64,000 nucleotides of DNA from Ceratodon purpureus (taxonomy: Eukaryota; Streptophyta; Bryopsida; Pseudoditrichales; Ditrichaceae). Where the stretch lies: assembly GCA_014871385.1 (NCBI GenBank), contig CM026426.1, positions 105,869,281 through 105,933,280 of the forward strand, given 5' to 3'. The notes beneath the pieces are model-generated. The model worked only from the letters and a program-made list of their open reading frames with translations. It was not told the DNA's origin and did no database searches. The first letter of the stretch is position 1. The number at the start of each line of letters is the position of its first letter. A program made the translations under genes and the position numbers. Shown one piece after another: positions 21,768 through 33,488 of the stretch.

Positions 21768-23867
21768 ATGGAGAGAGCAACTGATATTCCCGACCAGGCA
21801 AAAGCGCACTCTGACGCACGAGCAAAGACTCAACCGTGGGGTGAAGCACAGGCAACAAACACTGATATTTTACTTACTTTACAGTTTACGCCTAACGAAC
21901 TTTGCATCTTGGATACATGCAGGAAAGAAGCGGAAGGAGTTACCGTCATTCGCTTCCTCTTAGGAGTTAGCCCTAGCCATGAAGCTTTGAAACAATAGGC
22001 GACCGCAACATTTCCTCAAGCAGTCAAGCGATGTGTCCTCACGGGCAATGGATTTTTTGAACTTGTGTTCAACTCAGAGAAAGGAGCGATAGCCGCAATG
22101 GATCGCGCTCATTTCTTTGACAGAAAGGAGGTTCCGCTGACACCATGGAATCCTTACTTCAACTCGGACAAAGCAGCAGCAAAGTGCAACCTTCCCTATC
22201 CGGTATGGTTAAAAATCTTGGGGCTTTCAGATTGTTTCCGTAACGAGCCCTATCTCAGGCTAATTGGGTCGAAGGTATAGAAGGTGTTACACATAGAAGT
22301 GGCCGATTCTTACACGGGAAGACCTCGGGGATGCGCATGAAAGTTATAGTGGACAATTTAGCAGCGATACTACACTGCATCAAGCTATCGAGGGCAACCC
22401 GGGGGACCTCGGTGACGCATAAATTGCTGGTCACTCGCCATCCAACACTGTGCATATCTTGCGGCTCCTTTCAGCACCTAACGAGGCAGTGCCCTAAAGG
22501 TAAGCCGGCAACACCCAGCAGGAGCAACCTGGACCGCCAATGGACACAAGTATAACGAGCAGGAGGACGGAGAGACGGAGGAGGTAGGAGAGGCCGAGGG
22601 CGTGGAGGTACTTCCTTCAGAATTTCGGTGGAAGCAGGCCACAACCGTAAGGTGCATTGGAAGGAAGGGCCTGACGAGAGAGCTTCCTGTAACCACAGGG
22701 TGCAGGAGGACAAGCGATCTTCCTAAGAAGCAGGCTCTCGCCACGGAGACGGCCGCCTTGGAGGTCCATGAGCACATAGAAGTTCCCAGCCCCGAGCAGA
22801 TGGTGTAGAGCAGCAAGCCAGTGGAGGCCGAAAGAGACACACACGTACTAGCACAGATGACTAGCCACCACAAGGAAGCGAGCACTCACTCACAGCGAGA
22901 AGGAGGAAAGACCCTGACAGGCATCACCCCAGAGAATGCTAATACAACAAAGGACAAGATAAAAGAGAAGGCAGAAAGCGATCCAGTAGAGAAGACTTTG
23001 CTACTAGCGGAGGCAGAGGAAGGAGATGTAGAGAAGATTGTGTTACCGGCAGAGGCAGAGGAAGGTGATTACGTGCAGGCAGGTGACTCATCGGACAAAG
23101 TAGATTTGAAGGTAGGAGTTAAGAAGCAGGGGAAGCAGGCGAGCCCCCGAGCAGCCGCAACGAAGCACCGTCTACAATCGCCAACGCCATCGGCCACTAA
23201 CAGCCATCCCCTGTCAAACCCGGAGAATACTTTAAAGGAGGACATCGAATTCCTCTGGCGATCGAAGAAGACACATCACAAGAAACGTCCGTCAGATTCC
23301 TCGAAGAGTGAGGTTACTTTCACCGAGACAATTACCCAATAGACAAGTTATCGTTCAAGTTGAGGAATGGAAGATTCTCAAGGACAAAACAAGGATGAGC
23401 ATAGGCTTTTGCTAGCTGGCAGCCCTGGAGAGACATCAAGAATGGAGTGAGCGAGAGGAATTTCTCCATCTTACGAACGAAGCAACGCTTGCAGTGAAGG
23501 ACATAATACTGAACAAGCGCATCTTACACAACCTACTCAAGAGGTGGAACGATGCCTCATGGCACCACGCTTGGTTCCCCATTGAGAACTCAGAGACAGG
23601 CATCATTCTAGCCTTCATTCCAAGAGTGAAGAAGGAGCTGTTTTTGGCAAAACCCGCCAACTACGAGTGGCACACTTTACCGACAGACTTCTGCACACAG
23701 ATGCAGACGTGCGTTGAAATGGGTAGACAACTATGGATACCCGGGACCACAGTTGAGTTGTTCTCTTTGCTGCTAGAGGAAGGTTTCCTGCAAAAGGATA
23801 TCGCCAAAAGACCCCATTCTCATCATACCAACCCCCTTATACAAGAGGTGCGCAAGCTCGATCAATA
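21768..23867 (+). pseudogene. LINE ORF1 (DUF4283-like domain and CCHC zinc knuckle)
   Basis: Starts MERATDIPDQ at 21768. GFFELVFNSEKGAIAAM, then VPLTPWNPYFNSD and YPVWLKILGL, follow the DUF4283 pattern of plant LINE ORF1 proteins. CISCGSFQHLTRQC near 22458 is a CX2CX4-5HX4C zinc knuckle. The remainder is charged and repetitive (AEAEEGD repeats near 23000). Interrupted by TAG at about 21996, 22278, 22553 and 22806 and by frameshifts. The family protein binds LINE RNA. Confidence 0.65.
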
Positions 23868-23906
23868 GGAGAGCCCACACACTAATGATCCATAAGCTTA
23901 CAATAG

Positions 23907-24360
23907 TATTAACCGAAGATCCCCTTTCCCTTCCTTTGTTCCCTCTAAGTCCCCCTTAGTCTTTACCCTTACAGTTTCCAGACAGTCATCCAGTCATTTG
24001 GATGAACTCTGTTCAACCGACTGGATGAACTCTATCCAGTCGACGGGATGAACTCTGTCCAGCCGACTGGATGATATCCGCCAGGTTTCAAAGGGGTTTA
24101 AGAGGCAGGTTTAGGGTCTTCTGTAATCATTCCAGACTAGAGTAGTTAGAGTTAGAGGAGACTGAGAACCGTTAGAGGCTGCTATACTACGGTTATGGGT
24201 TGTTTTGAATCATTAATTGTAGTTTTGACTGTTTTCTCCACTTGTATTGTATGTTTCTAGCTTGTTATGAGTGATTGGAGTACTTGAATGTGTTGGGTTT
24301 TGTAGGGTTTTGATGGGTTTGTAGATGTTAGGGTTTAGTTGGTAAATCCTCCCTCTATCA
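23907..24360 (+). repeat. Solo LTR of the gypsy family
   Basis: A 454-bp sequence matching, in inverted orientation, the gypsy 3' LTR at 31123-31577 across its whole length. It begins TATTAACCGAAGATC (the other copy TGTTAACCGGAGATC) and ends CTCCCTCTATCA. Flanks AATAG and GATAG are a probable 5-bp duplication with one change. Three to four tandem GATGAACTCTGTCCAGCCGA-like units lie at about 23998-24074. It lies between LINE ORF1 and ORF2. Confidence 0.8.
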
Positions 24361-24361
24361 G

Positions 24362-27300
24362 ATAGCAACCCACAATATTCGCGCCATGGGGAAGGATATT
24401 GAGGAATCAGGAAGAGATATGACCTGCGGGATTTCTAATGGAAGACCATCCCACAACCCCAGGTGATTCTGCTACAAGAACACCACATGAACTTAGAGGA
24501 TTATCTCACAGAAACTAAGCAAATTCACTTCAAGGTTGGATCATGCTTGTGGAACAATGCTACCTTTTCGGCTGAATCGGGGAGATTCTAGAGGGGGGAC
24601 ACACATTATACTGTCTCGACAATTAGCTCCGAGGCTACTAGACAGCGGAGCAATCGTGGAAGCAAGAGCACAGTACGTGATCTTAGACATTAATGGAAGT
24701 ACAGTTGGGATTCTTAACATCTACACTCCCAACACGCCAGGGACGAGAGTGGCATTTTGGGAGAAGCTTGCCAACTACAACTTTCCCACCGCCGAGTGGA
24801 TCGTCTGTGGAGACTTTAATATGACAGAGAATGAGGGAGACATCAGTGAGGGGTACACATGACCGTGTATGAGTAACAGGGAGCTTGGTACGTGGACCAA
24901 ATTTGCAATGAACCTTGGGATCTCAGACGCCTTCTTAGCGGATGAGTTCAGGATAATAGGTAGCATATCCTTTACCTGGAGCAGGGAGAACCCCTCACCA
25001 AAATGGTCACGCATCGTTCGATGCTACATCAATGCTAGGCACAAGGACCGTGGGGGGGAAACACGGGATTTGCGCCACTATGGCACATCTCTTAGATCAC
25101 TTCCCAGTTTTTCTAGAAATCAATTATTCTAAGAAAAAGACTCCTACACGCTTGCCTTTTAACAAAGCGCTCCTACATGAGACAGAAGCGGTAGACCAGA
25201 TTCTACAGGCTTGGAGGGATTGTATATTGCAAGACAGCCCCAAGCCGCTCGCGACAGGTAGGAGGATGGCTGCGCCACTAGAATAAATTAAGAAGCACAG
25301 TGACAGCCTTTTACAAACTTGCAAGAAGGCGAGAAGGACGGAATATGACAAACAGTTTGCAACTATTACGGACGCAGAATTAACAATTTAGGCGGACCGG
25401 ACAAACCTGAATGCATGGGCGGAGTTAAACCAAGCGCAAGCTATTCTTCAAGGCTTTAGGATGGAGAAGTAGGAAGCCTCTAAGAATGCCACTGCTGCCC
25501 AATGGACGACTGTTGGCGATATGTGTAGTAAGGAATTTTTTGAATTTCATAAGGCATATAAGTCCAACAGCTCCATTAAAGAATTCGTTGACGAGGGAAG
25601 AGTCATCTCTTCGTAGGAAGAACTCAACCAATTCATCCAGGAATTCTACCAGAATCTTTACAGGAGGGACACTAGGGTCGATGAAGATGTCAAGGCAGCC
25701 GAGATCTGCCTTAGGAGTGTCCCTACCTATGTTACCCAGCAAAAGAATGAGCAGCTACTTGGCCCATTCACAAAAAAAGAGGTTATGGAGGCAGTGAATG
25801 ACTTACCTAAGAACAAGGTGTCGGGCCAAGGAGGAATTCCTTCAGAGCTGTTCCAGACCCTCACGGACAAAGTAGTTGATGATGTGACCAGATCCATAGC
25901 GGACTCTCTTGAGGAGGGCGAGATAGAGTAGACGCTGAATCAGGGATTAATCTCATTAATCCCTAAGCCGGGGCTGAGATCAAACATAAATAACTATCGG
26001 CCAATCTCGGTTCTCCCATCGCTGTATAAGCTGTGCGCATGCACAATAGCGAACCGACCTTCAGCCCCACCTTCCTGGTTGGATCTGTCCAACACAAACA
26101 ACCTTTGTTCAGAACCAGTGTATTCTTGACAACGTCTTCTTAGGTTTTGAAGCAATGGAGTGGGTGGTGGAAAGCGATCAGGAGATAGTAATATTGCTAC
26201 TTGACTTTGAAAAGGCGTATGACAATGTGAATTCGGAGTTTTTACAGAAGGTGCTCAGAAAGGCAGGTTTCAGGGAAGAATGGATCAAGTGGGTAACAAC
26301 GCTCTATGAGGGGGCAGATGCCTCAGTCATCATTAACGGGATCCCGGGGCCTAAGTTCAAGCTGGAGAGAGGAGTTAGACAGGGGTGCCCCTTGGCCCTC
26401 TATCTATTCCTCTACATTGCAAATGTTCTTACACACATGCTCAATGACCCAGACCACGGAATCGAAGGCCTGAGCTTACCAGATGGGGCCATGCTACGAA
26501 GCATGCTCTTTACAGACGATACGACCATTTACTTGAGCAGCTAATCTCGATAGAGCGTATAAGCTGAACGATCTGTTCTACAGGGCAACCGAAAGCAAAG
26601 TGAATTGGAGCAAATCAACGGCGATTTTTGTTTCCGATAGAAGAAGAACATGGAACTGGGAGCCGACCTGGGACTAATCTGGCTTAGAGAAGGAGAAGCC
26701 ACGCTATATCTAGGATTCCCATTCAGGTTTCGGATTTCGCTAGAGGACAAGGGAGTAAAGTGATGTAGTAGGTCCGCTCGAAGCTCAATATCTGGATGGG
26801 AAGGCCCCTGTCTCTAGCAAGACGAGTCCTAGTCGTAAAACAGGTGATTCTGGCCAATATTTGGTACCCGGCCAGCTACACGGTTATTACTCGGGGTTTG
26901 CTCCTTAAGGTGAGAACCTTGGTGCACAACTTCACCTAGGGAGGCAACCCAGAGCGAGGGTTGCATGGGCCAAGGCCACGCATCCCACCTGCAAAGGAGG
27001 GATTCAGATCTTCAATCCATTTGCACAAACATGGCGCTTCTTGCCATGATGGTAATGAGAGGCCTGGCCCTAGGGTCAGAGCCATCGAAGAAACTAATGC
27101 AATTTAGAGTCAATAGACTTCAGATGAGAGATAAAGGTGACTAGCTCTTCACGGCGAAGAAGGTGAAACCAGATGGCTCCCCCTTGTGGCAGGGGATTTG
27201 GTCGGCATGGACCAAGGTCATGGGGGGAGTCACCCGAAAGGCTCCATCCGAGAGGGAGGGAATCTAGAAGCAGCCTCTCTACATGAATCCAAGTATTAAA

Positions 27301-28600
27301 TCGCCTCAGGGTGAACCCTCGGGATCAAGGGCGCCCTCATTCTATCGCACCTGGTCAGCAAAGGGCCTCAACACGATACGTGATATATGGAATGAGGAGG
27401 ACGAGGCATGGAAATCGACACATGAGCTCAGACAGATCACTAGAGGTTTTGGGGTTAACTTACAGCAACAGAACCTCTTAACGAGCATTCTCTGGTCTCC
27501 TACAGTAGCCGTGCAACGTCATCCGGGGGATTGGGTCATCACCCTGTCACAACCAATTCAGGTATTTCACTTAGGCAAGATGGACGAGAATCAAAGATTG
27601 GCAACTATTTATGAGCAAGTCGAAGGCCTTGAGAGGCTGAAGATGGTGTCAAATGGATTTACCCTGGCACCTGATTGCCAGGTGATAGCGGCCAGAGTGC
27701 TACGCTTTGACTCGTAGCGGAACACCACGTATAACCCGATCCGGCAGCTAGAGCCCCAGGAGGAAGTGTGGCTCTTTAGAGAGGGGCGGGTCAAAGACCT
27801 CATCATAGACCCGAAAGAATGGAGTTGGAAGCGGGTGGATTTCCTGGAACCCACGGAAATCCTTTCATACACAACGAAGAGGGGATACAAGATTGTGCAA
27901 TAGGAGCAGACAGTACGTTTCCCTTTTGATCAAGAGTTGCAAGCTCGTGGTCTCAGCGGCACAGCAAAGAGCATACTTCAATTACTTATGGCACCCCTAG
28001 AAGCGGAGGAAGATAGCTAGTACGCAATGGTTGGCTATAGCCGAGGGCCTACTGATAGGGGTGTGGAGAAGGAAGATCCAGCAATTGGGGATTTGTAACA
28101 TGTGCACAGACAATGCATTAGAAACCAATGATCACGGTTTATTTAGCTGCCCCAAGGTGAGCCCACTTTAAAAAGAATTAAGGCAATAAAGACAGAGAGC
28201 GGGACTGGATAGAAGACTTGCCAATTGGAAGGAGGCGCAGTATGGCTCATTAAACCCCCTCCCCCCCCCCCCCCTCCAAGCTTAGGACGTGCAAGACGAC
28301 CCAGAGAACGACCTATCCTGGATCTCGGGAAAGAAGAAATGTGTCATCAGCAATGATACAGTGTGGAATTTAGCCACGGCCGCACTTACGTGGTTTGTGT
28401 GGTGTCAGATGTGTGCTGTTGACCTCAGGGACATCGAGTTTGTGCCAGGGGTAGTCCTATACCGAACATGGCAAACGATAGTTCAGATTTGAATAGGCGC
28501 CTTAAAGGAGCTAAGGATATACAAGAGGAAACGTAATCCGGAAAGCATGCAAAAATGGAAGCTCAGTTCAAGGAGGTCTAGACGCAAGGAGGGAATTTTT
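24362..28600 (+). pseudogene. LINE ORF2 (endonuclease, reverse transcriptase, zinc finger)
   Basis: Endonuclease start IATHNIRAMGK at 24362, LQEHH near 24475, and CGDFN at about 24806 are APE-type motifs. Reverse transcriptase blocks include LPKNKVSGQGGIPSELF near 25800, LISLIPKPG and NYRPISVLPSLYK near 25950, LLDFEKAYDNV near 26200, RQGCPLALYLF near 26380 and the catalytic FTDDTT at about 26509 (Phe-Thr in place of Tyr-Ala). CNMCTDNALETNDHGLFSC near 28094-28160 is the RVT zinc finger. More than ten stops, mostly TAG, and several frameshifts inactivate it. Confidence 0.75.
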
Positions 28601-28620
28601 GCACCATAGGGAGCAATGGG

Positions 28621-30230
28621 GGCCTACAGTGGAAGCCAACACCAAATCTGCTCTTCCTCCTAAGGCACTCGGCATCGGTGTTAGGCCACGTTAATCATAC
28701 AACAAGACCGGGGACACCCACCCCCCTGGACTCACCAACTGCCTTGCAGCAGGCAGAAGCAGAGCGCAGAGCGCAAGTCAAGGCGGAGGAGCTTGCTGAA
28801 AGAATAATGACAGAGCTGATAAGAGAGGTTGAAGAGGAAGCTCTGAGAGAACCTGAACGAGAATCATCAATGAATAAAGAAGAGCGTCAACAGCTACTTT
28901 CGGAGATCTTAGCGGAGGCCTTTGAAGAAGAACTCCTAGCCTTTCAGGCAACACTACAAGAAGAGCTGATTGGGAGAGCAAAGAGTCTAGCTCCGCCTGA
29001 TCCACCGGAGCCGCAATGGCCAGGGTGGCAGAAATAAATGAAGAAGAACGTAGAAGGGTGGAGGACATTGCGCAACGCGAAGAAGCCGCCCGAATAAGAA
29101 AAGCGCGGCACGCAGCGGCGGTTTAGTTCGATAAAGAAAGTGCAGAGGAGAAGAAGCGACTCGCAGCGCAGACTCATAGCAGCTGCCTAGTCCTAGCAAC
29201 GTCAGAGCTCCACCCCTGGTGGAGATGTGCAGGGGAATTTCTATGTCAGAAGACAAGCTAGTGCAATACTGGGAGTAGCAGCTTGCAGCTTTGCCGGCAT
29301 CACTCTCGGAGGATGAGCAAGACGACTTTCTCAGCGAAGGTAAAGGTACTGATTTTGATTCAGAAAGCCTACGGTTTGACTAGGACTCTTAGTTAGTTAG
29401 TTCAGATCTGCTAGAGATTTGCAGGGGATGTGGAGCCTCCCGATTGATGGTGGAAACCCGTGGTTTCTGCTTGATCTGTTGGGCTTCGGCGACCCCCCCC
29501 CCCCCCTCCTACTAGGTAGCTTAGGCTGCTGTTGACTAATCTGCGAGGGTCTGGTTTCCGAGGTTTTACCCGGGCCTCTGCCCTCCTAAAGGCGGTCTGA
29601 CTTTGGCCCTTTGTTTTGCTAGTTGCTTTTAATCGATACCCGTGTGAGTCGTAATTGTTTGTTGCCTTTAATTTCATCCCTAATTGAGACTTTCAGTTCA
29701 ATTGGTAAGAGCAGCCCCCACCAGCCCTCAATGCAGCTATCGAAATCCTCTTTCGCGTAGCACAACCACGGCTAGATGACAACTCCGAGGAGATTATCAT
29801 AGACGACGTGCCCACACCACCTCGGATCCCGCAAGACCCCCACAGTGGGTATTACTGGCAAAGCAGATATCACAACGTCTGCCCTGGTACAGAAAGAGAG
29901 ATGGAGGCAGCACACCAAGCAGAAATACAAGAATGGATTGCAGGAGTGGAGCGCAAAAGACAACAAGATCAAGAAGACGCCGAGCGAGAGACAGAATGCT
30001 GCAACAGACCCGCATCTCCAACAATCCGCCAGCAACTCCTCTTTTTTGCCCGTCTTCACCGCACGAGACTCGCTGAGGATACGCAGCTGCACATTTACTC
30101 AACCATGGCTTCCACGGACATCGAAGATGAAGACCTTTTTAGACTCATAGATAGCTCCTTCCCTAGTTGTGAGTTTTGGCTTGCCAATCTCAATAGAGTT
30201 GTTAATAGGGAAAGGATAGTCTAGTCCGAT
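28621..30230 (+). other. Coiled-coil-rich remnant ORFs after the LINE, function unknown
   Basis: Plus-strand frames at 28678-29037 and 29808-30224 encode Glu/Arg/Gln-rich helices (LAERIMTELIREVEEEA; EIQEWIAGVERKRQQ), with a further similar stretch between (about 29035-29180, broken by a TAG). The similarity in style suggests one former reading frame or a duplicated module, perhaps the 5' ORF of another retroelement. I do not recognise a family. A C run lies at 29493-29507. Confidence 0.4.
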
Positions 30231-31122
30231 AGCAAGTGATCAGGGTTAGCTTTAGTTATGCGGTTCAAGTCGGTGTTTCGCTGCTCCCCTCTCGTGGTCC
30301 ACCCACACAGTAGGGGACAACCGGCACTGGTTAAGCATCCGCTTATCTTTCTCATGTAGGGAGAAGACTCCCCCTACTCTGATTCTCCGAGGGCGGAGAC
30401 GTTGTTCCTATCGGGCCCCGCGCGTTTTTCAACAAGATCCCTGCTTTCCGATCGCACGGACGCCGGGTAAGCCCGGGGGTCCCTGCGCTTGGCTCGAGCT
30501 CTACCCGTTCACCCACGCCTCAGCGCGTTGTATTTTTATTGTGTTACGTTAACCCGGGGGGGTATTTGGCTCAGTTGGTTAGAGCATTGGTCGAGAGCCC
30601 AAGGCTCGAAGGCTCGGGCTGAGGGGGCTCAGTGAAAACCAGAGTTACACCGCACAGATCCGGATTTTTCGGCTATGCAATTTTGTTGAGAAATTGAGTG
30701 ATTCCTTTGTGTTTTCATCCGCATTTTGTTAGAGGTGCAATCTTCACACCTAGGGGAGTAGAGTGCTAGTTATTTCAACTAATTTCGAGTAGTATGGAGC
30801 GAGATAAGGCCTCTAGCCGGATCAGAGCTCAGCAAAGCTCAGGTAGTTAATCTATCTCGTCCTATGGGGCAAGATCGTCAGATGTGGGTTACAATGCAGA
30901 AGGGATAGGCTCAATGCACAAGTACAATACAAGAATGAGATCAAAATCATCTGGTCAGTTTTAGCAGCCATGTTGGAACTGGCTCCAACCACAAAGCACT
31001 GCTCTAAGATCAAGGAGGCGGCGGAAGGAGCCTTACCAGCATGCACACAGGAGACGAAGCAACAATCAAAGAAAGGGAGCAACAGATCCGACTCAAAGGT
31101 TCTCCACAGCAATCAGGTAAGC
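30231..31122. other. Unassigned sequence with a tRNA-like segment at about 30555-30615
   Basis: TTTGGCTCAGTTGGTTAGAG near 30563 has a good tRNA D-arm/A box. The following arms do not pair as an anticodon arm with a U before the anticodon, and the T-loop word is CTCGAAGG instead of TTCGAATC. Best read as a SINE-like or decayed tRNA remnant. The rest shows nothing firm. Confidence 0.3.
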
Positions 31123-31577
31123 TCATAGAGGGAGGATTTACCAACCAAACCCTAATCTCTATAAACCCATCAAACCCCTACAAAATTCAACACATTCAAG
31201 TACTCCAACCACTCATAACAAGCTAGAAACATACAATACAAGTGGAGAAAACAGTCAAAACTGCAATTAATGAGTCAAAACAACCCATAACCATGGTACA
31301 GCAGCCTCTAACGGCTCTCAGACTCCTCTAACTCTAAGTGCTCTAGTCTGGAATGATTACAGGAAACCCTAAAGTTGCCTCATAAACCCCCTTGAACCTG
31401 GCGGCTATCATCTAGTCGGCTGGACAGAGTTCATCCAGTCGGCTAGACAGAATTCATCCAGTCAGCTGGACAGAGTTCATCCAGATGACTAGATGACTGT
31501 CTAGGGACTGCCAAGGTAAAAACTGAGGGGACCTAAAGGAAACTAAGAAAAAGGGGGAGAGTGATCTCCGGTTAACA
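31123..31577 (-). repeat. 3' LTR of the minus-strand gypsy element
   Basis: On the minus strand it begins TGTTAACCGGAGATC at 31577, directly after a polypurine tract CCGGAAAAAGGGGATAA (31578-31594), and ends CTCCCTCTATGA near 31123. It is the inverted counterpart of the solo LTR at 23907-24360, with the same tandem GATGAACTCTGTCCAGCCGA units. Confidence 0.75.
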
Positions 31578-31826
31578 TTATCCCCTTTTTCCGGTAGTTC
31601 TGTCCTCAGAACGTGCGGGTAGCGGAAAAAAGAAGGAATGCAAACTAGGCCCTAAAAAACGCAACAGGTGAAAATAGCTCTAAACAAAATTGTTTGCGCT
31701 AACGGACTACTCTACAGCCTAAATCCGTTGAACACTATTCATACGAACCACACAGAAGCCGTAGGTAAGTCGGCTATGTCGTTGGCGGAGCATCATCGTC
31801 CATCAACCAGGGCTGGAAGTCGGGGT

Positions 31827-31836
31827 CTCGTTCCTC
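31827..31836. repeat. MULE-2 target-site duplication, left (CTCGTTCCTC)
   Basis: Ten bases directly before the terminal GGGACGTAGC; repeated at 46142-46151. Ten falls in the 8-11-bp range of Mutator-like elements (11 bp if the shared following G is counted). Confidence 0.88.
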
Positions 31837-32050
31837 GGGACGTAGCTTGTACGTGAGCGGAGAGCGCAGAGCGGAGAGCGGTGAGCGCAGATTTGGAGAG
31901 CGGTGAGCACAGAATGGGGGGCAGAACCTAAAAATAGCACTTTTTTTACTAAAAATAAAATATAAAATTAGAAGATTCGAATATTCTCAGTATATTTTTG
32001 GAAAGTTACTAATTTTAGTAATTTAATTGACCCTATAACCGTGGACTAAT
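31837..32050. repeat. Left terminal inverted repeat of MULE-2
   Basis: Outermost about 80 bp are AGCGGAGAGCG-type tandem units (31853-31912), then AT-rich sequence and CCTATAACCGTGGAC ending near 32046. Pairs with 46022-46141. Confidence 0.85.
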
Positions 32051-32782
32051 TACAGTATTTTCATTGAATTTGTAGTTCATTTTCTCTTTTCTTGGTGATT
32101 AATTTTTTTACGTGCACCAATTACTATGCTCGAGCTCCTTCTAACTAGTTCACGCATACATTAATTCCCCTTATCTCCTCACATTTATATGCAAATTACT
32201 ACTTAAAATGTATTGGTACTGAACCTCTTAAGAGGGTTCAAGTAACATTTAATTTCGTAACAATTTTTTAACATTGCTGGAATTCATCCGCCATAGTCTA
32301 CATGCCTTTCAACTTTTCTTTTTTTATTTTTTATTTTTTTATATTAACTTCCATTATTCTATCTATCTTGTTAAAGGGGTCAAAAGAGTCCTTTCCTTTA
32401 ATTCTCTTTCATTTTATTTTCTCTTTCATTTTCTCAATCGCCTTCATATTGTTTTCAACCTTAATATTTATTTTTGCTTTTGTTTACTTTTATTTTTTTA
32501 ATTTCATTTTTTATAAATGTTTTATTTTTTTATATTTTTTGCTTTTATAATTTCATTTTATTTTTTTATTTTTTAAATTTTAAATGCTAAATGACTTCTG
32601 CTCAACCCTCATCCTTTTCCATTTAGTTTAGGACGATGACAACTTTCAAATGAATGAAAAGCCGATTTTCAAGGGCGCCAAGCATCTTCTTCAACGATAT
32701 TTAAAATAGGGTTATAGAATGTCTCTTTCTCTTTTCTGTTGGTATTTTGTGAAGCTCTTTTCCGTAGTGCGGGACAGCAGTT
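32051..32782. other. T-rich 5' flank of the MULE-2 accessory gene
   Basis: Low-complexity T/A-rich sequence, especially 32270-32580. Presumably carries the accessory-gene promoter. No gene seen. Confidence 0.5.
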
Positions 32783-33235
32783 ATGGAAGACGTTAGAGAT
32801 ATTGTTGTATCACTTGCTGACGATGTTTGTCCATTTCAACCATATGTTGAGGTCGAGGACAAAGAAGAGGTGATGGCCAACAGCCAAGGGCGTCCTTTGA
32901 CAACGGATGTTGACGTACAACCGGATGTAAGAGCTGACCCTCCACGTTCAGAAAATTCGGATGATATCAGAGTGCTGGAGGAGAACGGAGATGTGCCTTT
33001 GCAAACTCATGCATACTCCAAGGTTGGAAAGATCCCAAGGGGAACCTATTCGAGGGAATCAGTGAATCGGAGGCGGGGAGGTGGGCCATTGCTGAAACGT
33101 TCATACCAAGGACACTTGCCAAGTGTTGGAACGAAAGTGAATGCAAATGTAGTTTGTCCGGTAGTACAGTCAGAGGCTGGCAGTCCTGCTCATACTATAG
33201 TGGGCAACCCTAAACGTGTTAGGTTCCAAGATTAG
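32783..33235 (+). CDS. MULE-2 accessory protein, 150 residues
   Basis: Intact ORF starting MEDVRDIVVSLADDV and ending GNPKRVRFQD at TAG 33233-33235. Acidic first half, then HAYSKVGKIPRGTYS, a basic patch with RRRGGGPLLKR, and NVVCPVVQ. Homologous to the frame at 6976-6524 in MULE-1, with the same convergent orientation toward the transposase and about 250 bp between the two stop codons. The arrangement resembles mudrA/mudrB of MuDR, but I see no sequence similarity to MURB that I could name. Conservation in two diverged elements implies a past function. It is the one intact gene of MULE-2. Confidence 0.72.
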   Translation: MEDVRDIVVSLADDVCPFQPYVEVEDKEEVMANSQGRPLTTDVDVQPDVRADPPRSENSDDIRVLEENGDVPLQTHAYSKVGKIPRGTYSRESVNRRRGGGPLLKRSYQGHLPSVGTKVNANVVCPVVQSEAGSPAHTIVGNPKRVRFQD

Positions 33236-33488
33236 GACATCTAAAAACAAGTATATGTTTGGTGTAATAAAGGGTACATGTCAGGGGATACGAGGTATAT
33301 AGTGCACTTGTTCAAAATAGAATGTATTGAAATAGAATGCAATCAATGTGTACGACACAGCCTTTAATATAATGAAAAGTCAATACAGCTTCTGAATAGC
33401 TGACTTAGTACATGGTATATTACTAAAATCATTCACTACGTGACAAATGGCCATTGTGGAAATGGCAGTTCTGAAGTAGGAGGGCTAC

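Larger units (their letters stand above)
21768..28620 (+). mobile_element. LINE retrotransposon, heavily decayed
   Basis: Two successive coding regions in the order ORF1 (nucleic-acid-binding with zinc knuckle) and ORF2 (APE endonuclease, reverse transcriptase, RVT zinc finger), typical of plant L1-like LINEs. A 454-bp solo LTR separates them. Ends are not sharply defined: no poly-A tail or target duplication was found, and the limits given are those of the coding homology. Confidence 0.75.

Noticed and set aside
30555..30615. A functional tRNA gene
   Set aside because: A good A box is present, but the anticodon arm lacks U33 and the T loop is not TTCRANY-like. At most a tRNA-derived remnant.
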